64,000 nucleotides of DNA from Glycomyces luteolus (GTDB lineage Bacteria > Actinomycetota > Actinomycetes > Mycobacteriales > Micromonosporaceae): assembly GCF_027622875.1 (NCBI RefSeq), contig NZ_JAPZVP010000008.1:104518-168517 (forward strand), read 5' to 3'. Each line of letters opens with the position of its first letter. Position 1 is the first letter of the stretch. The notes beneath the pieces were generated by a model that saw nothing but the letters and a program-made list of their open reading frames with translations, had not been told where the DNA came from and searched no databases. Positions 15,904 through 23,868 of the stretch are shown in pieces. Both the position numbers and the translations under genes were made by a program.

Positions 15904-16932
15904 GTGGCCCGAACCCCCGCATCGCGCGGCACGCGCGCCGCCACACTGTCCGATGTGGCCCGTCTGGCGGGCGTCTCGGTGGCGACGGCGTCGAAAGCGC
16001 TCAACGGCCGCAACCATGTGCACGCGCAGACCCGCGAGCGGGTCCTGGAGGCGGCCGCGCAGCTCTCGTTCTCCCCCAACTCGCTCGCCCGCGGGCTCCT
16101 CGCCGGGCGGACGGGCACCGTGGGGCTCCTGACCTCCGACCTGGTGGGACGCTTCAGCCTCCCGATCCTCATGGGCGCGGAGGACGCGTTCGGCGCGGGC
16201 CAGGTCTCGGTGTTCCTCTGCGACGCGCGCGGCGACGCGATCCGCGAGCGCCACCACGTGCAGGCCCTGCTGAGCCGCCGCGTGGACGGGCTCATCGTGG
16301 TGGGCTCCTCGACCGATCCGCGCCCGCCGCTGGCCGACGCGGTGGACGTGCCGGTCGTGTACGCCTACGCGCCTTCCGAAGCGCCCGAGGACCTCTCGAT
16401 CGTGCCGGACAACGTGAACGCCGGCCGGATGGCCGTCGAGCACCTCATCGCGTGCGGCCGCACCAGGATCGCGCACATCAGCGGCGACCGCCAGTACAGC
16501 GCCGCGCGCGACCGCGCGGCGGGCGCGCAGGCCGCCCTCGAAGCGGCCGGTCTCGCCCTCGTCGGCGAAGTCGCCTACGGCGCTTGGGAAGAGGGCTGGG
16601 GCCGGGCGGCCGCCGGGATGCTGCTCGACCGCGAGCCCGGAGTCGACGCCGTGCTCTGCGGCTCCGACCAGGTCGCCCGCGGCGTGCTCGACACGCTGCG
16701 CGAGCGGGGCCGCCGCGTCCCCGAGGACGTCGCGGTCATGGGCTTCGACAACTGGGACGTGCTCGCCACGGGCGCCCGCCCACAACTGACCAGTGTGGAC
16801 ATGAACCTCGAGGAGCTCGGCCGCGCCGCCGCCCGGGCCCTCTTCGAGGCCATCGACGCCGAGCACGGCCGAGGCGTCCACACCGTCCAGTGCCGGGTCG
16901 TCGTCAGAGGTTCCACCGCGTCCGCCGGGTGA
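15904..16932 (+). CDS. LacI-family repressor of the arabinofuranoside operon
   Basis: This 342-residue regulator has a LacI helix-turn-helix and hinge (LSDVARLAGVSVATASKALNG, residues about 15-35) followed by a periplasmic-binding-protein-like effector domain. The GTG start follows AAGGAGG at 15894-15900. It is divergent from the seven-gene glycosidase and transporter operon, with paired palindromes between them, so it is the probable local repressor. The inducer is expected to be an arabinose-containing sugar, but nothing in the sequence identifies it. Confidence 0.9.
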   Translation: MARTPASRGTRAATLSDVARLAGVSVATASKALNGRNHVHAQTRERVLEAAAQLSFSPNSLARGLLAGRTGTVGLLTSDLVGRFSLPILMGAEDAFGAGQVSVFLCDARGDAIRERHHVQALLSRRVDGLIVVGSSTDPRPPLADAVDVPVVYAYAPSEAPEDLSIVPDNVNAGRMAVEHLIACGRTRIAHISGDRQYSAARDRAAGAQAALEAAGLALVGEVAYGAWEEGWGRAAAGMLLDREPGVDAVLCGSDQVARGVLDTLRERGRRVPEDVAVMGFDNWDVLATGARPQLTSVDMNLEELGRAAARALFEAIDAEHGRGVHTVQCRVVVRGSTASAG

Positions 16933-16998
16933 CCTTGCCCGGCGGCTCGGCGCGCCACCGGATCCGCGAGGAGTATGTTCTCCGTTCGTGACCGGCAG

Positions 16999-17136
16999 AT
17001 GACCTCGCCCCGCCACGCGACCTGGCTCGAGCTGTTCTTCGACCTCGTGGTCGTCGCGGCCGTCTCCCAGTGTCTTGTAGCGATGCACACCGAACCAGAA
17101 GGTCCTCTCCTCGTCTCAGCCCGACTCAGCTCGTGA
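16999..17136 (+). pseudogene. Remnant of a low-temperature-requirement (LtrA) gene
   Basis: The 45-codon frame begins MTSPRHATWLELFFDLVVVA, which is the conserved first helix of LtrA membrane proteins (normally about 350-400 residues). The similarity stops after AAVSQ near 17070. The next 20 codons (to TGA at 17134-17136) do not resemble LtrA, and tag follows 29 nt later on the other strand. Only the 5' end is left. The unfamiliar sequence after the break (about 17071-17165) may be the trace of a mobile element or deletion junction. Confidence 0.7.
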
Positions 17137-17165
17137 GGTGTTCACAACCTCCCGAGACAGAACAG

Positions 17166-17738
17166 TTAGCGCTCGGGCACGTGGCAGTCGGCGAGGTGGT
17201 CGTCGACCATGCCGATCGCCTGCATCATCGCGTAAGCGGTGGTCGGGCCCACGAACTTGAAGCCGCGCTTCTTGAGCGCCTTCGAGAGCGCGGTCGACTC
17301 GGGCGTCACCGCGGGCACGTCCTCGATGGTCTTCGGACGCTCGCGCGGCTCGGGCGCGAAGGACCACACGAAGTCGCTCAGGCCACCGCTGGAGGTACCG
17401 GCGAGCTCGGCGGCGGCCCTGGCGTTCGCGATGGTCGCCTCGATCTTCATGCGGTTGCGCACGATCCCCTCATCGCTGAGGAGCCGTTCGGCATCGGTCT
17501 CGGTGAACGCGGCGACCTTCGCGATCCTGAACCCTGCGAAGGCCTTCCGGAACGCCTCGCGCTTGCGCAGGATCACCAGCCACGACAGGCCGGACTGGAA
17601 GGCCTCCAGGCTGACGCGTTCGAACAGGGCGTCATCGCCGCGGACCGGCCGCCCCCACTCCAGGTCGTGGTAGTCCCGGTAGATCTCCGGTGCGACGCCC
17701 CAGGGGCACCGCGTCAGCCCGTCGCCTGCGTCGCTCAC
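17166..17738 (-). CDS. tag: DNA-3-methyladenine glycosylase I
   Basis: The 190-residue enzyme excises 3-methyladenine from alkylated DNA. It carries the Tag zinc site (Cys in RCPWG, His in YHDLEWG, and the HLADCH tail) and the helix-hairpin-helix-type body with AFQSGLSWLVILRKREAFR. Length matches E. coli Tag (187). The GTG start at 17738 follows GGGAG. A longer frame to 17804 adds basic residues not seen in the family. It stands alone, with the ltrA remnant downstream. Confidence 0.93.
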   Translation of the reverse strand: MSDAGDGLTRCPWGVAPEIYRDYHDLEWGRPVRGDDALFERVSLEAFQSGLSWLVILRKREAFRKAFAGFRIAKVAAFTETDAERLLSDEGIVRNRMKIEATIANARAAAELAGTSSGGLSDFVWSFAPEPRERPKTIEDVPAVTPESTALSKALKKRGFKFVGPTTAYAMMQAIGMVDDHLADCHVPER

Positions 17739-17823
17739 CGTTCGCTCCCGTCCGTCATGGGCCCCGAGCGTACGCGCCGCAACCGACAATGCCCTCCGCC
17801 GCATTCCTCGACAGCCACTTGCT

Positions 17824-17844
17824 TATTGCAAGGTAGTTGCAATA
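17824..17844. promoter_or_regulatory. Perfect inverted repeat upstream of the GNAT gene
   Basis: TATTGCAA (17824-17831) and TTGCAATA (17837-17844) form 8-bp arms around GGTAG. TTGC/GCAA dyads of this size are typical of MarR-type regulators, but no such gene is adjacent. It lies about 36 nt before the ATG at 17880, where it could block the promoter. Confidence 0.6.
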
Positions 17845-17879
17845 GAGTCATGCCAGTCCCCCATTGCGAAGGAGCCCCG

Positions 17880-18533
17880 ATGACCGCGACCCCCACCGGC
17901 CACCCCCTCCCCGAACTCGTCATGGCCTGGGGCCGCGGCCGCGCCCACTCGCGCATCACCGCGCAGCCCGAGCCGATCGACGGCGGCTTCCGGGTCGCGG
18001 TCGGGCCGCCGAGCACCGAGATCCGCCAGGTGTTCCACACCTACACCCCCGGATCCCTGGCCGCCACCGCGGTGCGGCTCGACGAGCCCGGCAACCAGGT
18101 CATGATCGCCGGTCCCTCAGCGCTGCTCGCCTCGGTCGTCCCCGCGACCTGGACGATGGACGAGGGCGGCCACCTCATGGCCGTCGCGTTCGGCCCGGCC
18201 GCCTACGCGGTGCCCGAGGACTACCGGCTCCTGCTCGATACCGAGGGTCCGCTCACCGTGGCCCGGGTCTTCCACCGCAACGGCGACCTCGCCGCCTCCG
18301 CGCGCCTCGGCCGCGACGGCGAGTTCGGCGTCTTCGACAAGGTCGTCACCGCCCCCGCCCACCAGCGCCGCGGCCTCGGCTCGCTCATGATGCGGGCACT
18401 GACCGTGAGCGCCTACGCGCAGGGGATGCGGTTCGGGCTCCTCGTCGGCAGCGACGACGGCCGAGCCCTCTACGAGCACCTCGGCTGGTCCTTCGTCAGC
18501 GACTTCCCAGGCGCGCGCAGCAAGCGCGATTGA
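17880..18533 (+). CDS. GNAT-family N-acetyltransferase
   Basis: The 217-residue protein has the acetyl-CoA-binding motif A of GNAT enzymes near residues 160-175 (TAPAHQRRGLGSLMMRAL), followed by a C-terminal LYEHLGWSFVSD strand. The first 90 residues are less conserved and may form the acceptor site or a second, degenerate fold. GAAGGAG directly before the ATG at 17880 decides the start over an upstream ATG at 17850. The substrate is unknown. The inverted repeat at 17824-17844 suggests dedicated regulation. Confidence 0.85.
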   Translation: MTATPTGHPLPELVMAWGRGRAHSRITAQPEPIDGGFRVAVGPPSTEIRQVFHTYTPGSLAATAVRLDEPGNQVMIAGPSALLASVVPATWTMDEGGHLMAVAFGPAAYAVPEDYRLLLDTEGPLTVARVFHRNGDLAASARLGRDGEFGVFDKVVTAPAHQRRGLGSLMMRALTVSAYAQGMRFGLLVGSDDGRALYEHLGWSFVSDFPGARSKRD

Positions 18534-18577
18534 GCAATTCGGTTGCCGCGCGGCCGATCCGCTGCGAAAGTGAGGCC

Positions 18578-19408
18578 ATGACGAGCGGCTCCGAGTATCC
18601 CGCGGCCTGGATCGCGGCCAACCGCGAGATGTGGGACGAGCGCGTCCCGCTCCACGCGGCCAGCGCCCTGTACGACCAGGCGGGCTTCCGCGCCGGGCGC
18701 GACGAAATCCGCGACTTCGAGGCTGCCGAGGTCGGCGACGTGACCGGTAAGCGGCTCCTGCACCTCCAATGCCACATGGGGCAGGACACGCTGTCATGGG
18801 CGCGGCGCGGCGCGGAAGTCGTGGGGCTTGATTTCTCAGAGCCGGCGATCGAGGTCGCGCGCGGTCTTGCCGCCGACATCGGGCTCGCCGACCGCGCCGA
18901 GTTCGTGGTCTCGGACGTGTACGAGGCCCGAGAGGCCGTGCCCGACGAGGACTACGACATCGTCTACACGGGGATTGGGGCGCTGTACTGGCTGCCGGAC
19001 ATCGAGGGCTGGGCCGAGACGGTCGCGTCGCTGGTCGCTCCAGGCGGGTTCCTGTACCTCACCGAGTTCCACCCGTTCCTGAACGTCTTCACGTGGGACG
19101 GCACCGCCGAGGTCAAGGCGGACTATTTCCGCCCTGAGCCGCTGGTCACGGACGAGCCGGGCTCGTACGTGGACCTCCAGGCGGAGACGATCGACAACCT
19201 CAGCTACGCCCGGATCTACACGCTCGGCGAGATCGTGTCCGCGATCTGCGGCTCCGGACTCCGGCTCGAGTTCCTGCACGAGCACGAGGTGACGGTGTTC
19301 CAGCAGTTCCCCGAGCTCATGCGCGGCGAGGACGGCTACTTCAGGATGCCCGAGGGGCGGCCGCGGCTGCCGCTGATGTACTCCTTGAAGGCGTCCCGGC
19401 CCGCCTGA
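18578..19408 (+). CDS. Class I SAM-dependent methyltransferase
   Basis: The 276-residue protein shows the Rossmann methyltransferase signatures: motif I variant LLHLQCHMGQDTLSWARRGA (residues about 60-80), the acidic GLDFSEPAIEVAR loop that binds the SAM ribose, and IVYTGIGALYWLPD as motif IV. These features match the UbiE/YcgJ-like small-molecule methyltransferases. The substrate is unknown. GAGG precedes the ATG. It begins 44 nt after the GNAT gene and may be co-transcribed with it. Confidence 0.88.
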   Translation: MTSGSEYPAAWIAANREMWDERVPLHAASALYDQAGFRAGRDEIRDFEAAEVGDVTGKRLLHLQCHMGQDTLSWARRGAEVVGLDFSEPAIEVARGLAADIGLADRAEFVVSDVYEAREAVPDEDYDIVYTGIGALYWLPDIEGWAETVASLVAPGGFLYLTEFHPFLNVFTWDGTAEVKADYFRPEPLVTDEPGSYVDLQAETIDNLSYARIYTLGEIVSAICGSGLRLEFLHEHEVTVFQQFPELMRGEDGYFRMPEGRPRLPLMYSLKASRPA

Positions 19409-19507
19409 GGTCCCGGTTTCTCCGAGGTTCCTTTGACATTGCTCCTAGCGGGCCTGGTGGTTTCGCCCGGATCATTCGGTGGACGAACTGCCAGAGAGGG
19501 GCACACG

Positions 19508-20467
19508 GTGAGCAAGCAGCAGGCGGAGACGCTGAGATACGAGGGCCGTCCGTACGCGAAGCAGGACGAGGAGCTGGTCGACCAGGGCCTGCTGTTCGAC
19601 ATCGGGACGCTGCTGAGCCGGCGCGGGGTGCTTTTCGCCGGGGCGGGTGCCGCGGTGGCGGGGCTCGCGGCCTGCGGTACCACCGATCCGAATGCGACCG
19701 AGTCGAGTTCGGCGCCGGATTCGTCCGGGGATCTCGCGGAGATCCCCGAGGAGACGGCGGGCCCGTATCCGGGCGACGGGTCGAACGGCCCGGATGTGCT
19801 CGAGGAGAGCGGGATCGTGCGCAGCGACATCCGCTCGAGCTTCGGCACCGGCAGCGCGACCGCGGAGGGCGTGCCGCTGACACTGCAGTTCACGATCTAC
19901 GACATGGCGAACGGCAGCGTCCCGTTCGAGGGGGTGGCCGTCTACGCGTGGCACTGCACCCGCGACGGCGAGTACTCGATGTACGGCGAGGGCCTGGAGA
20001 GCGAGAACTTCCTGCGCGGCGTGCAGATAGCCGACGCCGACGGCGTCGTGTCGTTCACGACGGTCTACCCGGGCTGCTATTCGGGCCGCTGGCCCCACGT
20101 GCACTTCGAGGTGTACCCGGACGAGGCGTCGATCACCGACAGCGCCAACGTGATCGCGACGTCGCAGCTCGCGTTCCCCGAGGACGTGTGCGACACCGTG
20201 TACGCGGAGGAGGGCTACGAGAACTCCGTCGAGAACCTGGCGCAGATCTCGCTGGAGTCGGACAACATCTTCAGTGACGACGGCGGGGAGTCCCAGATGG
20301 GGACCGTGTCCGGCGACGTCGCGAACGGCTACACGATCACGCTGGCGGTGGGTGTGGACACGTCGACCGAGGCGGGCGGCGGGGGCAGCGCCCCGTCCGG
20401 TGGCGGCGGCGGAGCCCCCGGCGGTGGCGAGATGCCGTCGGGCGAGCCGCCGGCGAACAACGGCTAG
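19508..20467 (+). CDS. Intradiol ring-cleavage dioxygenase-like lipoprotein
   Basis: The 319-residue protein carries an export signal after a 35-residue N-terminal extension: SRRGVLFAGAGAAVAGLAAC combines a twin-arginine motif with a lipobox, Cys near residue 57. The body resembles protocatechuate and catechol intradiol dioxygenases, with candidate Fe(III) ligands in ETAGPYPG (Tyr) and in CYSGRWPHVHFEVY (Tyr, two His). The C-terminus is a Gly/Pro-rich tail. Surface-anchored members occur in soil actinomycetes and their substrates are largely unknown. The GTG start at 19508 follows GAGAGGGG. The long N-terminus before the signal is odd for a secreted protein. Confidence 0.82.
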   Translation: MSKQQAETLRYEGRPYAKQDEELVDQGLLFDIGTLLSRRGVLFAGAGAAVAGLAACGTTDPNATESSSAPDSSGDLAEIPEETAGPYPGDGSNGPDVLEESGIVRSDIRSSFGTGSATAEGVPLTLQFTIYDMANGSVPFEGVAVYAWHCTRDGEYSMYGEGLESENFLRGVQIADADGVVSFTTVYPGCYSGRWPHVHFEVYPDEASITDSANVIATSQLAFPEDVCDTVYAEEGYENSVENLAQISLESDNIFSDDGGESQMGTVSGDVANGYTITLAVGVDTSTEAGGGGSAPSGGGGGAPGGGEMPSGEPPANNG

Positions 20468-20476
20468 ACGGACGCG

Positions 20477-20507
20477 AAAGGCCGCTCCCGCAACGGGAGC
20501 GGCCTTT
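20477..20507. terminator. Terminator between convergent genes
   Basis: A perfect 14-bp stem (20477-20490 with 20494-20507) has a CAA loop. AAA on one side and TTT on the other make it usable for both the dioxygenase gene and the convergent glyoxalase-like gene. Confidence 0.85.
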
Positions 20508-20515
20508 GCCTGGTC

Positions 20516-21136
20516 TCAGTGGAGCACCACGAGCCCGGTCTCGCCGAAGACCGTGGCCGCCAGTGACGGCCGGTTCCCGGCTTTGACCGGGAGCTTCGCG
20601 CCGACGGCGTCGAGGTGCGGTTCGATCCGCTCGGGGTGCGGGTGCACGGCTTCGATTCCCACGAGCGGGACGACCGGCAGGTTCGCGGCCGGGTGCACCG
20701 CCTGGCCCCAGTCGATGAGGAACGGGACGAGTCCGGTCTGGCCGCGGTCGACGTCGAGCGTGAGCCGCCAGGAGAGCTGCTCCCCGCCGGGGGTCTGGCG
20801 CGACATCGCGTGCGGCTCGCCCGGGTCGTATCCGGCCTGGCGGGAGGCCGCGACGGCGGCGTCGATGTCCTCGACGCGGATAGCCCAGGTCGCCAGGCGG
20901 GCCTCGGTGAGGCCGTCGATCCCGAAGGGGCGCGGCGCTTCCGGGGTGCCCTGCTCGGAGTCGGGGCCGATGATCTCGAGGTAGCCGCCGTCGCCGAGGC
21001 CGAGCAGGAAGTTCCTGGTGCCGAGGCCGGTATGGACGCCGCCGGGGACCGGTCGGGTCCCCGTGAGGCGCGTGACCTCCGCGACCGTGGCGGCGAGGTC
21101 GGGTGTGGCGAGCACGAGGTGGTCGAGTGAGGACAT
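20516..21136 (-). CDS. Glyoxalase-like (VOC) domain protein
   Basis: The 206-residue protein begins MSSLDHLVLATPDLAATV and has the paired beta-alpha-beta modules of the glyoxalase-like/VOC family (a metal His in LDHLV, Glu in YLEIIGPD). Such proteins include isomerases, dioxygenases and resistance proteins, and no specific role can be given. The ATG at 21136 is chosen because TAAACT (21149-21144 on the minus strand) lies 7 nt before it, which implies a leaderless mRNA. A GTG at 21154 would be within that promoter. Confidence 0.8.
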   Translation of the reverse strand: MSSLDHLVLATPDLAATVAEVTRLTGTRPVPGGVHTGLGTRNFLLGLGDGGYLEIIGPDSEQGTPEAPRPFGIDGLTEARLATWAIRVEDIDAAVAASRQAGYDPGEPHAMSRQTPGGEQLSWRLTLDVDRGQTGLVPFLIDWGQAVHPAANLPVVPLVGIEAVHPHPERIEPHLDAVGAKLPVKAGNRPSLAATVFGETGLVVLH

Positions 21137-21195
21137 AGGTCGCAGTTTAATCACCGTGCGCCACTGGCGTAACGGGTGTCGCGCGGGCCCCCGGC

Positions 21196-21990
21196 TCAGC
21201 GGCGCTCGGGGTAGGCGATGGTCTGCAGCATGTCGTCGCCGGGGTCGGCGAGGACCTTCTCGACGCTCTCCTCGACCGCTTCCGCGGCGTGCTGGCGGTA
21301 GTCGATGCGGCAGCCGTCAGGGGCGTACGCGGGATCGGGCGGGGGCGGATCGGTCTCACGGCGCATGAGGTCGCCGATGCCGTGCTCGAGCAGCCCGAAC
21401 GCGTGCTCGGCGGCGGACACGGCCGCCGAGTGGATCTCGTCGATCGGGTCGCCGTCCAGGACCCGCCGGACGTTGACCTCGACGATGATGTGCTGGGTGT
21501 GCAGCACCTGGGAGGCGACCAGGCGCGAGGTGAGCGGCGGGTTCCCCTCCTCGATCAGGGCCTCGGCGAGCATCACCGCGGACTGGCGGCGGTAGTCCAT
21601 GGCCCTGATGAGCAGGGAGGGCGTGGCGATGATGAGTCGCTGGACCCGCAGGAACACCGGATCGTCCTTCAGACCCACCTGCGGTGCGCGGCGCTCCAGC
21701 AGGTGGAAGTAGTGCTCGCGCAGGGCTTCGAGCGGCGTCTGGCCCTTGCGGCGTTCGCGAACGATCCGCGCCGCGTCGCCCGTGTGGCGCTTCATGCCGC
21801 CGATGACGAGGTCTTCCTTCGTGGGGAAGTAGTTGAAGACCGTGGCCTTGGAGACCTCGGCCGCGGCCGCGATCTCGGCCACGGACACGTCCTCGAACCC
21901 GCTCTCCTCGAACAGTTCGAGGGCGGTCTTCCTCAACAGCTCCCACGTCGCGTTCTTCTTGCGTTCGCGCAGCCCCGACTTGTGTTCCAC
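21196..21990 (-). CDS. TetR-family repressor, likely of the adjacent ABC exporter
   Basis: The 264-residue regulator has the TetR DNA-binding domain at residues about 10-57 (EESGFEDVSVAEIAAAAEVSKATVFNYFPTKE read across the turn) and a longer C-terminal ligand domain than usual. The GTG at 21990 lies 6 nt after TACAGT (22002-21997), so the transcript is probably leaderless. A direct repeat that looks like its operator covers this promoter and that of the divergent exporter. Confidence 0.9.
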   Translation of the reverse strand: MEHKSGLRERKKNATWELLRKTALELFEESGFEDVSVAEIAAAAEVSKATVFNYFPTKEDLVIGGMKRHTGDAARIVRERRKGQTPLEALREHYFHLLERRAPQVGLKDDPVFLRVQRLIIATPSLLIRAMDYRRQSAVMLAEALIEEGNPPLTSRLVASQVLHTQHIIVEVNVRRVLDGDPIDEIHSAAVSAAEHAFGLLEHGIGDLMRRETDPPPPDPAYAPDGCRIDYRQHAAEAVEESVEKVLADPGDDMLQTIAYPERR

Positions 21991-21996
21991 CCTTTT

Positions 21997-22061
21997 ACTG
22001 TACCAGATCAAAATCTGAGTCAAGAAAAAACTTGTACCCGGTCAAATTCTACTGCTATCCT
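21997..22061. promoter_or_regulatory. Divergent TetR/ABC-exporter promoters with duplicated operator
   Basis: TGTACCAGATCAAAATCT (21999-22016) and TGTACCCGGTCAAATTCT (22033-22050) match at 15 of 18 positions. The first overlaps the TetR -10 box (TACAGT, 21997-22002, minus strand). The second covers the -35 (TTGTAC, 22032-22037) and spacer of the exporter promoter, whose -10 is TATCCT at 22056-22061 with 18-nt spacing, 7 nt before the ATG. One protein could thus shut both genes. Confidence 0.7.
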
Positions 22062-22068
22062 CGACGAC

Positions 22069-23868
22069 ATGACAGGAAAACCACCCGCACCCCCGGCCTC
22101 CAAGGCCTTGGACGAGGAGGCCGCACCCGAGGGCTCGATCGTCCGGCTCCTCGCCGAATACCTCCGGCCCCACCGCCGCACCCTCGCCGTCACCGTCGTG
22201 CTCCAGATCGTCGGCACCATCGCGTCCCTCTACGTGCCCACGCTCAACGCCGACCTCGTCAACCACGGCGTCGCCACCGGCGACACGGGCTACGTGCTGC
22301 GCCACGGCGCGTTCATGCTCGCCGTCACCGTCGTGCAGATCGCCGCCTCCGGCTTCGCCGTCTACTTCGGCGCCCGCACCGCCATGGGCCTCGGCCGCGA
22401 CCTGCGCGCCGACCTCTTCGCCCAAGTGCAGCGCTTCTCCGCCGCCGAGATGGACCGCTTCGGCGCGCCCTCGCTCATCACCCGCGCCACCAACGACATC
22501 ACGCAGATCGTGACCATGCTCGTCATGGCCCTCACACTGCTCCTCACCGCGCCCATCGCCGCCTTCGGCGGCCTCGCGCTGGCGCTGAGCCTCGACGTGC
22601 CCATGACCGGCGTGCTCCTCGCGGCCATCCCCGTGGTCGCCGTGGCCATCTCCTTCATCGTCATCGCGATGGTCCCCGCCAGCCGGGTCATGCAGCGGTG
22701 CATCGACGGCATCAACCGCGTCATGCGCGAGCACATCACCGGCATCCGCGTCATCCGCGCCTTCGTGCGCGACGGCCACGAGCAGCGCCGCTTCAGCGAA
22801 GCCAACACCGAGCTCACCGAGGCCTCCCTCAAGGTCGGCCGCGTCCAGGCCTTCTTCGGCGCCACCGCGATGGTCTTCGGCAACCTCACCTCGATCGCCA
22901 TCGTCTGGATCGGCGCGGGCCGCATCGCCGACGGCACCATGCAGATCGGCGACCTCATCGCCTTCCTCACCTACGCCGGGATGATCCTCGGCGCGGTCAT
23001 GATGTCCATGGGCGTCTTCATGATGGCCCCGCGCGCCAAAGTCGCCGCCGGGCGCATCCGCGAGGTCCTCGACACCACCCCGAGCATCGCCGACCCCGCC
23101 GCACCGGTCACCGAGCTCGCCGGCCTCGGCGAACTCGAACTCAAGGGCGTCACCTTCCGGTACGACGGAGCCGAAGAGGCCGTCCTCCGGGACGTCGACC
23201 TCATCGCCAGGCCCGGCCAGACCACGGCCGTCATCGGCTCCACCGGCGCGGGCAAGACCACCCTGCTCCACCTCATCCCCCGCCTGTTCGACGTCGACGC
23301 CGGAACCGTCCGCGTCGACGGCGTCGACGTCCGCGAGATGGACCGGGCCCTCATCGCCCGCACCATCGGACTCGTCCCCCAGCGCGCCTACCTGTTCTCC
23401 GGCACCGTCGCCTCCAACCTGCGCTACGGCGACCCGGACGCGAGCGACGCCGACCTCTGGCGCGCACTCGAGACCGCCCAGGCGGCCGACTTCGTACGCG
23501 CCATGCCCGACGGGCTCGACACCGTCATCGGCCAAGGCGGCACCACCGTCTCCGGCGGCCAGCGCCAGCGCCTGGCCATCGCCCGGACCCTGGTGGCGCG
23601 CCCCAAGGTCTACCTCTTCGACGACTCGTTCTCCGCGCTCGACACGGCCACCGACGCCGCCCTGAGGGCCGCGCTCGCCCGCGACATCGCCGATGCCTCC
23701 CAGGTGATCGTGGCCCAGCGGGTCTCGACCATCCGCGACGCCGACCGGATCGTCGTGCTCGACGCCGGGCGCGTGGCCGGCACCGGCACCCACGAGGAGC
23801 TGCTCGCGGGCAACCCGGTGTACGCCGAGATCGTGAATTCCCAACTCACCCTTCAGGAGGCGCTGTGA
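22069..23868 (+). CDS. ABC exporter half-transporter with degenerate ATP site
   Basis: This 599-residue protein has a six-helix type IV exporter domain (about 25-330) and an ATPase domain. The Walker A GSTGAGKTT and signature VSGGQRQR are intact. The Walker B reads VYLFDD, with Asp in place of the catalytic Glu, and the H-loop reads AQRVST, with Gln in place of His. This is the pattern of the non-catalytic partner in heterodimeric exporters such as TM287/288 or BmrCD. It pairs with the next gene, which overlaps it by 4 nt. Its start is fixed by the leaderless promoter (TATCCT, 7 nt, ATG). Confidence 0.92.
   Translation: MTGKPPAPPASKALDEEAAPEGSIVRLLAEYLRPHRRTLAVTVVLQIVGTIASLYVPTLNADLVNHGVATGDTGYVLRHGAFMLAVTVVQIAASGFAVYFGARTAMGLGRDLRADLFAQVQRFSAAEMDRFGAPSLITRATNDITQIVTMLVMALTLLLTAPIAAFGGLALALSLDVPMTGVLLAAIPVVAVAISFIVIAMVPASRVMQRCIDGINRVMREHITGIRVIRAFVRDGHEQRRFSEANTELTEASLKVGRVQAFFGATAMVFGNLTSIAIVWIGAGRIADGTMQIGDLIAFLTYAGMILGAVMMSMGVFMMAPRAKVAAGRIREVLDTTPSIADPAAPVTELAGLGELELKGVTFRYDGAEEAVLRDVDLIARPGQTTAVIGSTGAGKTTLLHLIPRLFDVDAGTVRVDGVDVREMDRALIARTIGLVPQRAYLFSGTVASNLRYGDPDASDADLWRALETAQAADFVRAMPDGLDTVIGQGGTTVSGGQRQRLAIARTLVARPKVYLFDDSFSALDTATDAALRAALARDIADASQVIVAQRVSTIRDADRIVVLDAGRVAGTGTHEELLAGNPVYAEIVNSQLTLQEAL

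Noticed and set aside
11513-16132. 1539-codon open frame on the plus strand
   Set aside because: Antisense shadow of the large secreted glycosidase, without ribosome site or recognisable domain; the opposite strand has a signal peptide and clear domains.
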